DNA of 64,000 nt from Rostratula benghalensis (taxonomy: Eukaryota; Chordata; Aves; Charadriiformes; Rostratulidae). The position numbers were made by a program, and so were the translations under genes. Location: the NCBI GenBank assembly GCA_013399305.1, contig VXAI01000068.1:1789287-1853286 (forward strand). Reading direction: 5' to 3'. This document shows, one piece after another, positions 54,221 to 64,000 of the stretch; the first letter of the stretch is position 1, and each line of letters starts with the position of its first letter. The notes beneath the pieces were generated by a model that made no database searches, had not been told where the DNA came from, and saw nothing but the letters and a program-made list of their open reading frames with translations.

Positions 54221-54316
54221 GCCGAGTGGAGCCGAACCAAGCCGAGGCGATCCGAACCGAGCCGGGCCGGGCCGAGTGGAGCCGAGCCCGGCCGAGTGGA
54301 GCCGAGCCGAGCCGGG
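54221..54316. repeat. Degenerate GC-rich tandem repeat (20-bp period)
   Basis: The unit GCCGAGTGGAGCCGAG recurs at 54221, 54271 and 54291. The last two are exactly 20 bases apart, with intervening CCGAG/CCGGG pentamers. The tract looks like an expanding CCGAG-type minisatellite inside the CpG-rich block. Confidence 0.75.
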
Positions 54317-54321
54317 CGCAG

Positions 54322-54336
54322 GCTGCCCCCTGGCGG
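54322..54336 (-). promoter_or_regulatory. CTCF-like binding motif
   Basis: GCTGCCCCCTGGCGG matches the reverse-oriented CTCF core (RSYGCCMYCTRSTGG) at 14 of 15 positions by my count. It lies directly after the GC repeat inside the CpG-rich block. CTCF binds such sites at promoters and insulators. Occupancy cannot be known from sequence. Confidence 0.45.
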
Positions 54337-54697
54337 CGCCTTAAACGCGCCTGGCGCTCCAGCGGGAAGGCCGGCATATTCTTTGTCATCAATATTCATC
54401 AGTTGCCATCATTTCTGAAATCACCATTTATTCTGCAGGCAGGCGGCGTGTGCCCCCTCTGTCAGCGGCTGGCGGTCCGTGTCCCTGTGAGGACGTGTCT
54501 GTGGGGACAGCATTTTGTGTAGGTCCTCAGGGGACCGTTTCTGGGCTGTTCGGTCAGTGGGAACTTCCCTAAATATGTTAAGTATTCAGGAGGGAAGTAA
54601 TACTTGCATTCGGTTTCTACAGACTATGAGAACATTGCTTCCTTTAGTTACTACAGCAAGAGAGAATGGAAAATGTTTCGTGTTGATTTTCAGAAGG

Positions 54698-54859
54698 ATG
54701 GTTACTCTCAGCCTTGAGCCAACGGCATCTGCCAGCGTTCAGAGAAGAAAGCAAAGTGCCACTAGAGGAAGTGACTGGAGTGGTCTCACCTGCTCCCATT
54801 TGGTCCCTGTGTTTAGTAAAGCTCCTCTTGTTCCCCTTCTAACTGAGCAGTCTAGGGTT
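54698..54859 (+). CDS. 5' half of a CR1-interrupted reading frame, possibly SPMIP2-like
   Basis: This is 54 codons, proposed to start at ATG 54698 (context AAGGATGG) just after a splice-acceptor-like 'tgttgattttcag' ending at 54693. The frame is also open upstream to 54491, with other ATGs at 54575 and 54626, so the start is uncertain. The segment ends with codons TCT AGG GTT at the CR1 boundary. Reading on into the CR1 meets a stop at 54878-54880 or close to it. The same three codons recur after the CR1 in the continuing frame (55260-55268), so this and 55269-55652 look like one frame of 181 codons split by insertion. The residues are Ser/Arg/Lys-rich with no signal peptide or domain. It may be non-coding; the case rests on the joined frame and the downstream half. 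Confidence 0.3.
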
Positions 54860-55268
54860 CACAGAATCACAGAATGATATGGGGTTGGAAGGGACCTCTG
54901 GAGATCATCTAGTCCAACCCCCCTGCCAAAGCAGGTCCACCCAGAGCAGGTTGTACAGGAATGTATCCAGGAGGGCTTTGAATGTCTCCAGAGAAGGAAA
55001 CTCCACCTCCTCTCTGGGCAGCCTGTTCTAGTGCCCTGCCACCCTCAAAGTAAAGAAATTCCTCCTCATCTTGAGGCAGAACTTCCTATGTTCAAGTTTG
55101 TGCACATTTCCTCTTGTCCTCTCACTGGGCACCGCTCTCTTGACTCCCACCCTCCCCCCTCAGTCTTCTCCAGACTAAAGACCCAAGTCTCTCAGCCTTT
55201 CCTCATAGGAGAGATGTTCCAGGCCCCTAATCATCTCTGTAGTCCTCTGCTGTACCCTCTCTAGGGTT
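54860..55268 (-). mobile_element. Antisense CR1 LINE inside a reading frame
   Basis: Read on the minus strand it ends in the CR1 terminus (CATTCTGTGATTCTGTG at the low-coordinate side). Upstream of that come 'agaggtcccttccaacccca', 'ggactacatgatctccagag'-type tail blocks, the 'actagaacaggctgcccaga' block and the 'aaaggctgagagacttgggt' region up to a 5' truncation near 55259. It is a different subfamily from the 53.5-kb copy. TCTAGGGTT lies immediately before it (54851-54859) and again at its far end (55260-55268). This may be a target duplication, although TCTAG also fits the CR1 sequence there and CR1 insertions often lack duplications. On the + strand its 'ctgctgtaccctctctag' makes a good splice-acceptor-like sequence right at the resumed frame. 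Confidence 0.93.
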
Positions 55269-55652
55269 GTTCTCCACCATGATTACACAGAAGACCACCT
55301 GAACATCCCCAATGGGACAGTGGCTCAAGGAGCTCCAAAGCATTACGTGATTACCTCTGTCAAAAGGCTGCTGTTGGGCAGGAGTGACCTGATGCCAGGT
55401 GGACTCTACAGATCTCGGTACAGAGATGTTTCCCAAGAACACACTGGAGGTGGTATCAACTCCTATGAGCTCAAAACATCACTGTTAGTTCCACCTTGGC
55501 TGTTTCATAACACGTTTTGGTACAGAAAACTACCCAATGCCACGGCAGGTCTTGCTAAGATCACAGTTAAAAAGGCAAAGTCCACTTGTGAGCCAAAGTG
55601 GGAAGGATCAGCCGGTTTGCAAAGGAAACCAACAGCACGAGGAAGCACCTGA
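55269..55652 (+). CDS. 3' half of a CR1-interrupted reading frame, possibly SPMIP2 (C4orf45)-like
   Basis: This is 127 codons and a TGA stop, open in the frame that continues 54698-54859. It begins VLHHDYTEDHLNIPNG. About 34 residues after DHL follows a block with LYRSRY, then DVS, GGGI and SY. From memory, SPMIP2, a sperm flagellar doublet-microtubule inner protein of about 187 residues, has a DYxxDHLP motif. About 37 residues later it has a similar Y-rich block followed by VS, G, I and Y at comparable spacing. The C-terminal part (WLFHNTFWYRKL onward, then Lys/Arg-rich) I cannot match. The total joined length, 181 codons, is close to SPMIP2. No strong internal splice donor is visible. Length alone is not decisive: a frame this long could arise by chance in 64 kb. 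It may be a pseudogene, an exon preceded by a CR1-derived acceptor, or chance. Confidence 0.4.
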   Translation, partial: VLHHDYTEDHLNIPNGTVAQGAPKHYVITSVKRLLLGRSDLMPGGLYRSRYRDVSQEHTGGGINSYELKTSLLVPPWLFHNTFWYRKLPNATAGLAKITVKKAKSTCEPKWEGSAGLQRKPTARGST

Positions 55653-56762
55653 TTCAATTCTGCGATGTCTGTGCAAAGTAGGAGAGGAAGTGTGCCCTGC
55701 ACGGTGCCTCTGCAGTTAAAAAGCATCTCCAGAAAATTGTGTGAATAGGAACATGGCTGTCCCGTAGAGGAGACTCCTGTAGAGCTCACACAGCACCACA
55801 GCCCTGGACACTCTGCCAGAAGCAACTACCACAAAGAGCTGGACAGCAATTGTCAGCTGCTTAACAATGAGGTTACTAGATCAGATTTAACCTAACCTGG
55901 AACCTGGTTAGGGGGTTAGAACCGGGAGATTAAAACCTTCTGTTGTTGAAGGGTTCTTTTTTAATAAAGAGCTTGTAGCTGAATGGTAAATAAGGTTTAG
56001 ACCTGTTAGAAGATTAAGTGTTCTGCTCTGTTTCTAAGCTTATACTTAAGGCAATTAATAGTTCTCAAGGTCTGAACGGTAGGGATATGCATGTATTTTC
56101 TTAATTCCACCAGCTGAAAGAGATCTGAATTACTTTTGCCTTACAATGTCACACAAGCTCTGGTACTGCTTGCAGTGAGGTAAATCACCAGTGGTATGGG
56201 ATTATCCAACAGGGATCCATTAGAAGAGTAATGCATCATAACATATTACAGCAGAATAAAAATGTGTAAGAAAATCTTTTAAAAATCATACAAAGAATGG
56301 AGGCTGTTTGGATTTATTTTTTTTTACTTTATTTTGCCCTCTTATTTAACTTTCCAATTAAAATGGGTGAAGTTTGCGAACAATTAAGTTTATAAAGAAT
56401 AAAGTTACAAACCAGCTAATTTACTCCACATCTGCATTATATTTGTTACTTCTCAGAAGCGGGAGGCTTATTGTGCGTGGGGTGTATGGTGTGACATGTA
56501 TAGAGACATGGATTTCCATTTCCACAGGCACGAGCACAGACTCAACCTCAGTTTTCCCAAGTCAGGGTCCCGAGACCATTTTTCCTGGCTTCCTCCTCCC
56601 ACTCTCTCCAAAACAAGACTGAAATCCCACGTTTTCCTCTTTTCACTGTATCTGCTCTTTTTATCAGACTCTGCTCCCGCACCCTAAAGAAGGAGTACAA
56701 ATCTGGCTGTGTTTCTAGGTGCACAGCTGGGATAGACACTGTTATCCCTCACTGCCTTCTAC
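55653..56762. other. Possible 3' UTR, then non-coding sequence
   Basis: From the stop at 55652 to about 55985 this could be the 3' UTR of the candidate gene. After that the sequence is AT-rich with no exon recognised. Overlapping short open frames at 56374-56739 on both strands have no recognisable product. Confidence 0.4.
55963..55968 (+). terminator. AATAAA polyadenylation signal candidate
   Basis: A canonical AATAAA sits about 310 bases after the stop of the candidate frame, in 'tttttaataaagagcttgta'. It would give a compact transcription unit of about 1.5 kb from the CpG block. The hexamer is common in AT-rich DNA, so position is the only support. Confidence 0.35.
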
Positions 56763-57113
56763 AATGACCTTATTGTCCTCTACAACCACCTGAAAGGAGG
56801 TTGTAGAAAAATGGGTGTTGGCCTCTTCTGCCAAATGAATAATGACAGGACCAGAGGAAATGGTCTGAAGTTGCATCAGAGGAGGTTTAGATTGGATATT
56901 AGGAAGAATGACTTTACTGAGAAGGTGGTCAGGCACTGGAACAGCCTGCCCAGGGAGGTGGTGGAGTCACCATCCCCGGAGGTATTTAAGAAACGTGTAG
57001 ATGTGGCACTTGACGGCATGCTCCAGTGGCCAAGATTGTAGGGAGTTTTATGTGTGTGTGGTTGGTGATCTCAGAGGTCCTTTCCAACCATGAAGTTTCT
57101 GTGATTCTGTGAT
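56763..57113 (+). mobile_element. CR1 LINE 3' end
   Basis: It begins at 'gaccttattgtcctctacaa' with 'ccacctgaaaggaggttgta', and continues through 'gaggtttagattggatatta', 'actggaacagcctgcccagg', 'gaggtggtggagtcaccatc', 'ggaggtatttaagaaacgtg' and 'tagatgtggcacttgacggc'. It ends 'gaggtcctttccaaccatga' and TTCTGTGATTCTGTGAT. The 'tagatgtggcactt' block marks a subfamily not seen elsewhere in this window except perhaps near 5.2 kb. The 76-codon open frame (56811-57041) inside it is repeat-derived. Confidence 0.94.
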
Positions 57114-60100
57114 CCTGAGTGAACCAAGGTGGAAGTTACAGATTGACACCGTGGCAATGTTGTCAGCTGGATGGTTCTATGTAGTACCTTTTTTGGAAGT
57201 CAGCTTTAACAGAGTCCAGTGTTATTTTGGCAATCCTGGTGCATGATCTGTTTCATGAACCAGTCATGGGTCACATAGCATAGCAGAGAATAGGTTCTGG
57301 ATCTGGAGGTCTTAGCAGGTTCTGGATCACGTGTTAGTAACACCTATTTTTGCCTCCCAAATAGTGAACCATAAAGCCGTAGCAAACACGGTAAGTGATC
57401 ATTACCAAGTGACCTAATTAGGTTTGCCATCCAGTTGATTACAGTGTTACAAATCACTTCATCAATAGGCATTATATCTTTATATAAAGTTCCTACATGA
57501 AAATCTTTGAGTGGTAATTATAGTCTAAAACCCCTGTACAACTCAAGAAAGGTGAATTACATTGATAGCTTTGAAGCTTGAATTGAAATCCTTAACTTCT
57601 GCACACATCCTCTGCTGACACAGCATCCTTGATCTTAAAGACCCATAGGCAACAAACTACCTGTAGCCAAATGAATTATTTTTCTTGGTAATATTTCACT
57701 TTTTTAGTTTTCATAATAAGCCATCATTTGAAATAGTCTAGTCTAATGAATCCCACTTGTTTCTGCAAATACAGAAACTCCTCCTGTCTGGTTGCTACTC
57801 ACTCTTCACCTGAAAGGTCTACTGGTCACTCTGCTATTGTGTCCGAGTGACCTAGACAACAGGAATTGGTTTTTAGTTAAATTAAATGTATAAGACTTAT
57901 AATTTCTTGATAACTCTGTTCTGCAAGCTCCTCAAATGAGCATGCAATCCACTTCATTGCAAAGACATATTTTCATTGCTCTTCAGCACACTGCTTCCTT
58001 TGGAAATACAGATTTACCTGCTGAATTGCTCACAAATAAAGAAAAATATGGATACCTGCAAAGTATCCAGCAGATTTTCCTCTCAAGAATGTACTAGTGA
58101 ATGCCTCTCATTGGTAACTTTACTGTTGTGCCCTATATTACGAGGAGATTCTGATTAAATTCTCATTACTTTTGTCACTACAGAAAAGGAGCTGTAACAT
58201 TTCAAGTGGGTGTTAAGTTGCATTACGGCTTGGGTACTCATTCTGCCTGAATTATTATTCATGCTTTAAGAGTTGTAAGAGCTTTTTAAAAAGTAGGGTG
58301 TTGCTGCCCTCGCTGTAGAACTTCTTGGTGTGTATTTTGTTTTCCCCTTGGTGTAAGAAAAAAACCACACAGGATCACACCAAGGCAGGTTTCTCAGTTC
58401 ATGGAAAGATTGTTCCACACATCCAGTCAGTCTGTCACAAACAGCTTGTCTGCTCTAAGACTCACTCCGAGCATATTCCTTCACATTTCCTCCTAAACAA
58501 AGTTCTCTACTATGCCTGGAAATTAGTTTTGCTATTAAATGTGTTTTCACTGGACCAGGAACACAGAGGTTTAATTTCAAGGATTATTCTTCTTAATTGT
58601 GTTATTAATAAACCTTTTTGACTTTTTGTTTTATTTTCTTCTGTCCAGTGCAAACAGTCCTTATATTCCATGGGAAATCAGAAAGAAGGCTTCAGAATTT
58701 GGTTTGATTACTGTTGTTTGTTTTCTGTAACCCTTGTTGAAAAGAGTAGGAGACAGCAGCCTTCCTTTCCAAATGCCTACCGAAAATGCTGTCATCTCAT
58801 GTTTTAGGCTACACGACCCACAACCAAAGAACCAACATGAGAGATGTGTAATAATATGAAACTTTTACCCACCTTCACACAAAAAAATGAACCATTTAAA
58901 CGGTTTAACTGCCAGCTGCAGAAAATGGTTGTAATTGGAAGCACTTTTTTCTCCTCCAATTCCTGGTGGTTCATAAGAACAAACTTGCCAAGAACAGTCA
59001 TACTATAAATACAGCAAACTGCTTTGCAAATAAGATTATTCTTTTCCTAACCATAGTGTAAAAACAGTGACTTCCAGTTTACTTCCTGAATCTGAAAATG
59101 TGGCACACATATGGCAGAAATGTCACTGTCTCTACAGTACCTTAATTTTATGCCAGAGTTTGTTTTTCTAGAACAGCTTGATAAGTTGATTGATTGTGTC
59201 ATAAAATACTTAGAACTTGTGACACAGCAATCTCTCTGCAACACAAAAATATATAACCAGAAGAAGTTAAAAGAAGTTGAGATTTAAATGTTTCTACATG
59301 GCAGGAAAACCTTACTACCCACTATTAGTCATATGATTTACACACTTTCTTAAAACTGACCCATACAGACACTTCTTTTCTTTTATTGAATATGCTAAAA
59401 AAAAAGCAGCATATGAATTTTTCACATCAATATTAACCTTTTTTTCTTAAGCTATGAAAAATGTAATCTATTTCTGTTTGGGAACTATTACCAGGGAAGC
59501 CTGGTGTTCTGCTGGATGCTGTTAGAGCTTTTCAGTGCAGTAAATATTGTTGATATAATTTCACTGACATATGGATCAGAATAATGCAGATAGTTCATAG
59601 CCAATTGTTTGAAATACATTTGTGTATGAGCATCTAGGAGGAGTGGGAAATAAAACAAAAGCTTGTAAAACTTGCTGCTAGTGTCTAGATCAGTAAAGAA
59701 AGAGGTGATTGAAAACATGCCAGAGGTTTATAGCAGAGAAAGGATTGCTATCTTACACCACGTCGGATATACAGAAGAAAAATTATCATGCTTTATTTGA
59801 ATAAAGTATAAATATTGATTAGGTTTAACACAGCAGCCTGGAAATAAAATAATTTATTTAAAAATGTGATTATCTATTACATATTCACCCAAGGATCAGA
59901 ATAATGAGGTGACCGAGAAGAGGTCTAATATATAAACTGGAACAAAGAAGGAATTACAAGCAGCCTCCTTCCAGCGTAATCGATCAAAGACAGTTGCACT
60001 TAAAGTCATTTGTGTGAGCGTGTGCTGACAGGGCCCCTTACTACCACAAATACAAAAAATTAAATAGCCATTTCCCAGTAAGACACAATCTTTGCAGCTG

Positions 60101-60350
60101 TTGACTACCTTCTCGAAGGCAAGTTGGCTCATTCACCCTCTCATTGTAACCCTCCCAAACTTCAGGTCTTAGAGGAAGCCTATCCTTTGTCTCCAACAAT
60201 GCTTTGAACGTCTACATTGTTGCTGTTGAATCCATGGAATTATTTTTGTCCTCCTATTCGTAACAGCAATTAATTACTTGTGTGTGGTGTTCCCTAAAAC
60301 CTGACAATGACAACTGATGACCAGCAAAAAGAAGAATCAAAAACTAAGTG
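57114..60350. other. Unique non-coding sequence, no gene recognised
   Basis: The sequence is AT-rich with no recognised exon, RNA gene or repeat. Short open frames (up to about 100 codons, for example 58325-58621) have no identifiable domains. Confidence 0.55.
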
Positions 60351-60484
60351 TTCTGTGGAGGTGTTCAAGGCCATCTGTGGATGGGTCTTTGAGCAACCTG
60401 GTGTAATGGGAGGTGTCCCTGCCCATGGCAGGGGGGTTGGGACTCGGTCACTTCCAACCCAAGCCGTTCCATGATTCTATGATT
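60351..60484 (+). mobile_element. CR1 LINE 3' end, short
   Basis: Only the last 134 bases of a CR1 remain: 'gtggaggtgttcaaggccat', 'gatgggtctttgagcaacct', 'ggtgtaatgggaggtgtccc', then 'cttccaacccaagccgttcc' and ATGATTCTATGAT. It is the same subfamily as the 53.5-kb copy, and is 5'-truncated. Confidence 0.92.
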
Positions 60485-61592
60485 TTTGGAGAAGTGAAAA
60501 CAAGAATACTTTATTGCCAACCCTGATTAAACTAGTCAATACATTTTTAATGTACAGCATTTTCCAAACTGCACAGTGTGTCCCTTTATGGTTCAAGGAA
60601 GCACAAGAGTTATCCTCACCTACGGGTGAAAACTATGAGAAGAAATAACTGCAAGTTATTCACAAATGCATTCATTGCAACTAAGACAGTAGTGTAGGCA
60701 TGAAAACCAAACCACAGCTCACTTGGCAGGTTGTAACTGGGTAAAAACAATTCCCTGAGAGGTCATATAATCGGCATGTCAGATAGTTGTGTTGTTATTC
60801 TATAGGCATTATCAGACACCCATCAAAACTGACACACCACGCATGAACTTCAATAGATACTAAATAAGGCTGTGAAATAAATGTTTGCTCCCTGGTTTCC
60901 AGCAACGTTTCTAGTTCAACAACACCAACTTACCTATTTTCACTTGCAGAAGGGAATCTCCTATCTGTTCTGCTGTTGTAGTTGGTGTCTCAAAATACTA
61001 ATGTAATGTACACATAGCTATGCTACCTCCAAAGTGCTTCTCTGACCTAAACAGTGCTCAAATAGAAATATCCAAGCTCCTGTTATATGATGAGGAGTGG
61101 CATTGTCCGTGGCTGCTAGCAAGGCAGGGGGAAATTCTTATTTTGGAAGGAAACTGGAACGTAGGATTTCAGAAGTTAATCAGCAGTGTCAGGCTGGTTG
61201 CCATGGTATGGGATGGCAATAACACCTTTGTTCTCCAACACTGCTGTTTGGGGTGTGTTATCCCTATTGGCCCCCTAGATATACAGAAGACCAACACTGA
61301 AGAAATTATTTTCTGACCTTTCTAATAACAAATACTAATTTGGAAGGCCCTTCTACCCATTCCCATTCTTTAAACTGCTGAAGTGAACAGGGAGGGACCA
61401 GGATTTCCAATGTACACCTAATACACCTCTCACATACAGGTTACAGCTGTTAAAAAGAGACAGACCATTTTGCCCAAGTTTTACAAAGCATGTCTTTGGC
61501 AGTAGTTTCAAAACCATGTGTTCATTTTGAATTTCAAGTCTCATGAAAATGTTTACTTTCTCCCATGAATATTTGATCCTTACCCACACAAA

Positions 61593-61623
<31 letters not shown>

Positions 61624-64000
61624 GGTGCATTATTTAATTCTTTCTCACCCACTTAACAAGGGATTTGGTAAGGATGATGTTACCAGAAACTGAATCAACC
61701 AATTAGTGAGAATATTTACCTTGTGCTTCTACTGAAGAAGTAGCATGGGAGCTTTGAGAGCATTGAGAGAGCGGCAGAGTACGCAAACCGTCAGGGTGAT
61801 TTTAGACTGCAGCAGCTTTTGTGATAGAGCACCAGGATTTAAAAACAATCTCATTTAATTATTTTGCCTTCCACCATTGCTGTCACCTTCTATAAACAAC
61901 TGAGTAAAGAAAGATGAACTGAGAGAAGTAAACTAAAGCTTAATTAAGAAGGCACTTTTATTCCTTTCCTACTCAGGCCCGTGCATGTATCTTGCCTGTA
62001 GGATACAACAGACTTGCCATTTCCTTACTTTGCTAATTAGAGACACCATATTCCCTGAATAGAGCGTTGGAGATAGACACATTCTCAAACATTTGTTTTT
62101 AAAACAGAATGAGAGTCACGTTTATAACCTAGAATTAACAAGCATTCATGTAAACACAGCTTATTTGCACGTAGCCACTTTCATCAAATAGACATTTCAC
62201 ACCTTTTCAAAACTAAAACTGTTCCAAAAGACATCAGCACTGAAAGTCTTGGATACAGCACCAAAAAAGTGGTAGCACGTGGAGTTGAGACAGGAACGTT
62301 TTCTAGGCTGCCACTGAAAGCCTATGGAGGCCTGAATCTAATTATCATACCTGAATGCAGTGGAAGCAGTGGGGTGACTGATGAGCAGACAGAAAATAGA
62401 CTACCAAGAAAGGTATCTGTAAACTATCAAAGGACTAATAAATATCTACGGCATGATATGGGGATGTACCGACCAGGAAACACCTAACTTGAGTATTTAA
62501 AGGTGCTGATCAGAAACTGAATAAATAGCGCTGCCAATGAGTGGGATTTTCTGCATGTTTATGCATGGAAAATAACCAGTTAAAAGTGTCATTATCGACG
62601 ATCAGAAGCAAAGGGAGAATTCACAACACAGTGTATAAGGAGCTGGCATATAAAGGGAATGCATAGCTGTCCTCCTTTGGATTCAGGCTGTTAAAGCTCA
62701 GTGTGTACTGTTTAATCAGCACATACTGCTCCATTTATCTATCCTACTGCATGCCAAATGTACTATGAAGAAGAGCTGTGTGGCTGTATAAGGCTGAGTC
62801 AGACTTGGAGTAGCCAATAGGTTCCTGCAGGTGACCAGGCTGCGTGTCGAAATACCATGAGTGGGTTGAGTCTGGATTATTTGGAGTACCAGCAGTGCCC
62901 TAGGTCCTGATTAATTTTTCTTTTTTTTAGCATTATATTGAAAAGGTACTTTAATGTTTACAGTGGATGCTGATTTCATCCCATGACCTATCTCTGACCA
63001 TAGCTCTGGGGCCTCTGGTACCATCCTGTGCCCACACCTCCAAAGCATCTTCTACCATCACCTGCCTGTACTTTTCTAGGTTGGGATTTTTTTATTGTAA
63101 GGCCGCAGAGAATTCACTCTGTGCTAAGCACTACTCATCAGTGCGGCCGATTAGTTCCAGAAACACATAGAATTATATGCATTAGCACAGTTGTACAAAG
63201 CTAAGCAAAAGCTGGCTGCTAGGTAGATGATGCCATTACAACTTGGCAAACTACACCAAGACTCCAGTTCAGGCACAGCCTGACATGTCCTGAGACTGGT
63301 GTCCCTCAGCTCAGCACGTGTCCCATGTTTAGTGGGCTAGAACACTACACGTGCCTGGTCTCTCCTTGTTACGGGGGTCCACATGCTTAGATATCTGAAC
63401 AGCATTTTAATGCTTCTGCCACTTCCTCAACAGCAGCCAATCTTTAACGGGAAGGACAAACTCAGTGTGTCTCCAGTAGCATGAATAACCTTGCTGGACA
63501 CATTAAACACAAAATGTCTGTAAGTTTGTTGAATATTAGAGCTGAGTATCACCCTTCACGTAACAAAAAGAGTAAAGCTATTTAGGGAGGGCATTTCCAT
63601 CTAAGAAAAGTGCTCAGTATCTTGCAACATATAATTTGCATAACCAAGAGATGGCAGCACTCCATCAACCATTTGCCTGAAGTAGTTATTTGAAGATGAT
63701 TATGCGCCTGCAAGCACCATACCTCAGTGTGTGAACAACACAAGACTAAACCCAATGGAACAACAATGGAGGGAGACCAGTGATTATTATTCTACTGCTT
63801 TACAAAGGTCTGTAAAGCTGAAATTCATTCACCAGGAACTTGAATTATTTCTTACCCACCTTATACCCTGAGAATAGGACATAGCGAGTTTGGGGTTTTT
63901 TTTAATTTGGTTGTCTCACAGGTGTATCTTCTCAAAACATGTTTCATAAGATAACAAAATGACCTAACTCCCCTTTCACCAAGATTTAAGAAGCACATAT
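60485..64000. other. Unique non-coding sequence, no gene recognised
   Basis: No exon, RNA gene or further repeat family is recognised. The one notable tract is the T7/A24 run at 61593-61623. Open frames of up to 99 codons (61020-61316 on the + strand and 61353-61652 on the minus strand) overlap no recognisable domain; the second contains a long phenylalanine run encoded by the A tract. Confidence 0.55.
61593..61623. repeat. T7/A24 homopolymer tract
   Basis: Seven T are followed by 24 uninterrupted A. No retroposed gene body is recognisable upstream, so it is called low-complexity. Confidence 0.9.

Larger units (their letters stand above)
54150..54505. promoter_or_regulatory. CpG-island-like block, candidate promoter
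   Basis: This is the only strongly GC- and CpG-rich block in the window, with dozens of CG dinucleotides in about 350 bases against near depletion elsewhere. It contains a degenerate 20-bp repeat, a CTCF-like motif and no TATA box, as in many vertebrate CpG promoters. It lies about 200 bases upstream of the candidate + strand reading frame starting at 54698, so it could drive that gene, a minus-strand gene, or both. Open frames through it on both strands are composition effects (arginine-, glutamate- and proline-rich translations of the repeat). Confidence 0.6.

Noticed and set aside
54121..54522. Frames of 92 and 130 codons on opposite strands in the CpG-rich block
   Set aside because: The amino-acid bias (Arg/Glu/Ala/Pro) reflects the CCGAG repeat; both strands are open because stops are rare in GC-rich sequence.
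61353..61652. Poly-A at 61600-61623 as the tail of a processed pseudogene
   Set aside because: No gene-like body, polyadenylation signal or flanking duplication is recognisable upstream.
1..64000. CRISPR array, operon, phage, tRNA or rRNA genes, endogenous retrovirus
   Set aside because: No regularly spaced repeats, clustered long frames, cloverleaf-like sequences, LTR pairs or gag/pol motifs were seen. The only reverse transcriptase traces belong to CR1-type LINEs.

Overview
This window looks like a piece of a bird nuclear chromosome. It is AT-leaning, gene-poor and non-repetitive apart from scattered LINE copies of the CR1 (chicken repeat 1) type. Several of these end in the CR1 signature of ATTCTATG-like octamers preceded by a 'gaaggtcccttccaac' block. 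Ancient MIR/CORE-SINE remnants are also recognisable. There is no dense coding, no operon structure, no Shine-Dalgarno pattern and no phage, IS or CRISPR feature, so nothing points to a prokaryote. The species cannot be fixed from the sequence. A 60-base run of N at 10267-10326 is an assembly gap.

Layout: 1-9.6 kb is unique non-coding sequence with simple repeats, a possible old CR1 fragment near 5.2 kb and a short perfect hairpin. At 9.6-10.05 kb a MIR-like SINE abuts a stretch that looks like a conserved non-coding element. At 14.47-14.90 kb lies a CR1 with part of its reverse transcriptase and an internal deletion. 15-28 kb is non-coding with two MIR remnants, and 28.05-28.29 kb is a reversed CR1 tail. 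28-38 kb holds a reversed MIR, a 76-bp-spaced duplication and an old palindromic repeat near 34.3 kb. 38.2-39.55 kb carries a very old CR1/L3-like LINE with a decayed reverse transcriptase, followed by a younger CR1 tail. 39.5-53.4 kb is non-coding apart from a MIR remnant at 44.7 kb. 57.1-64 kb is non-coding with one CR1 tail.

The most interesting part is 53.4-56 kb. A CpG-rich block (54.15-54.50 kb) contains a degenerate 20-bp GC repeat and a close match to the CTCF motif. About 200 bp downstream an open reading frame on the + strand begins. It is cut by a 409-bp antisense CR1 (54860-55268), flanked on both sides by the same nine bases, and resumes in the same frame for 127 more codons, followed by AATAAA at 55963. 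Without the CR1 the frame would be 181 codons. Its spacing of short motifs (DYxxDHL, then about 34 residues, then Y-rich and VS/G/I/Y positions) reminds me of the sperm axonemal microtubule inner protein SPMIP2 (C4orf45). This identification is by eye and from memory, and is tentative. It could be a recently broken gene, a gene whose CR1 is spliced out, or a chance open frame.

Most other open frames of 60-148 codons overlap one another in several frames, lack recognisable domains and match what AT-leaning non-coding DNA gives by chance. I have not annotated them as genes.
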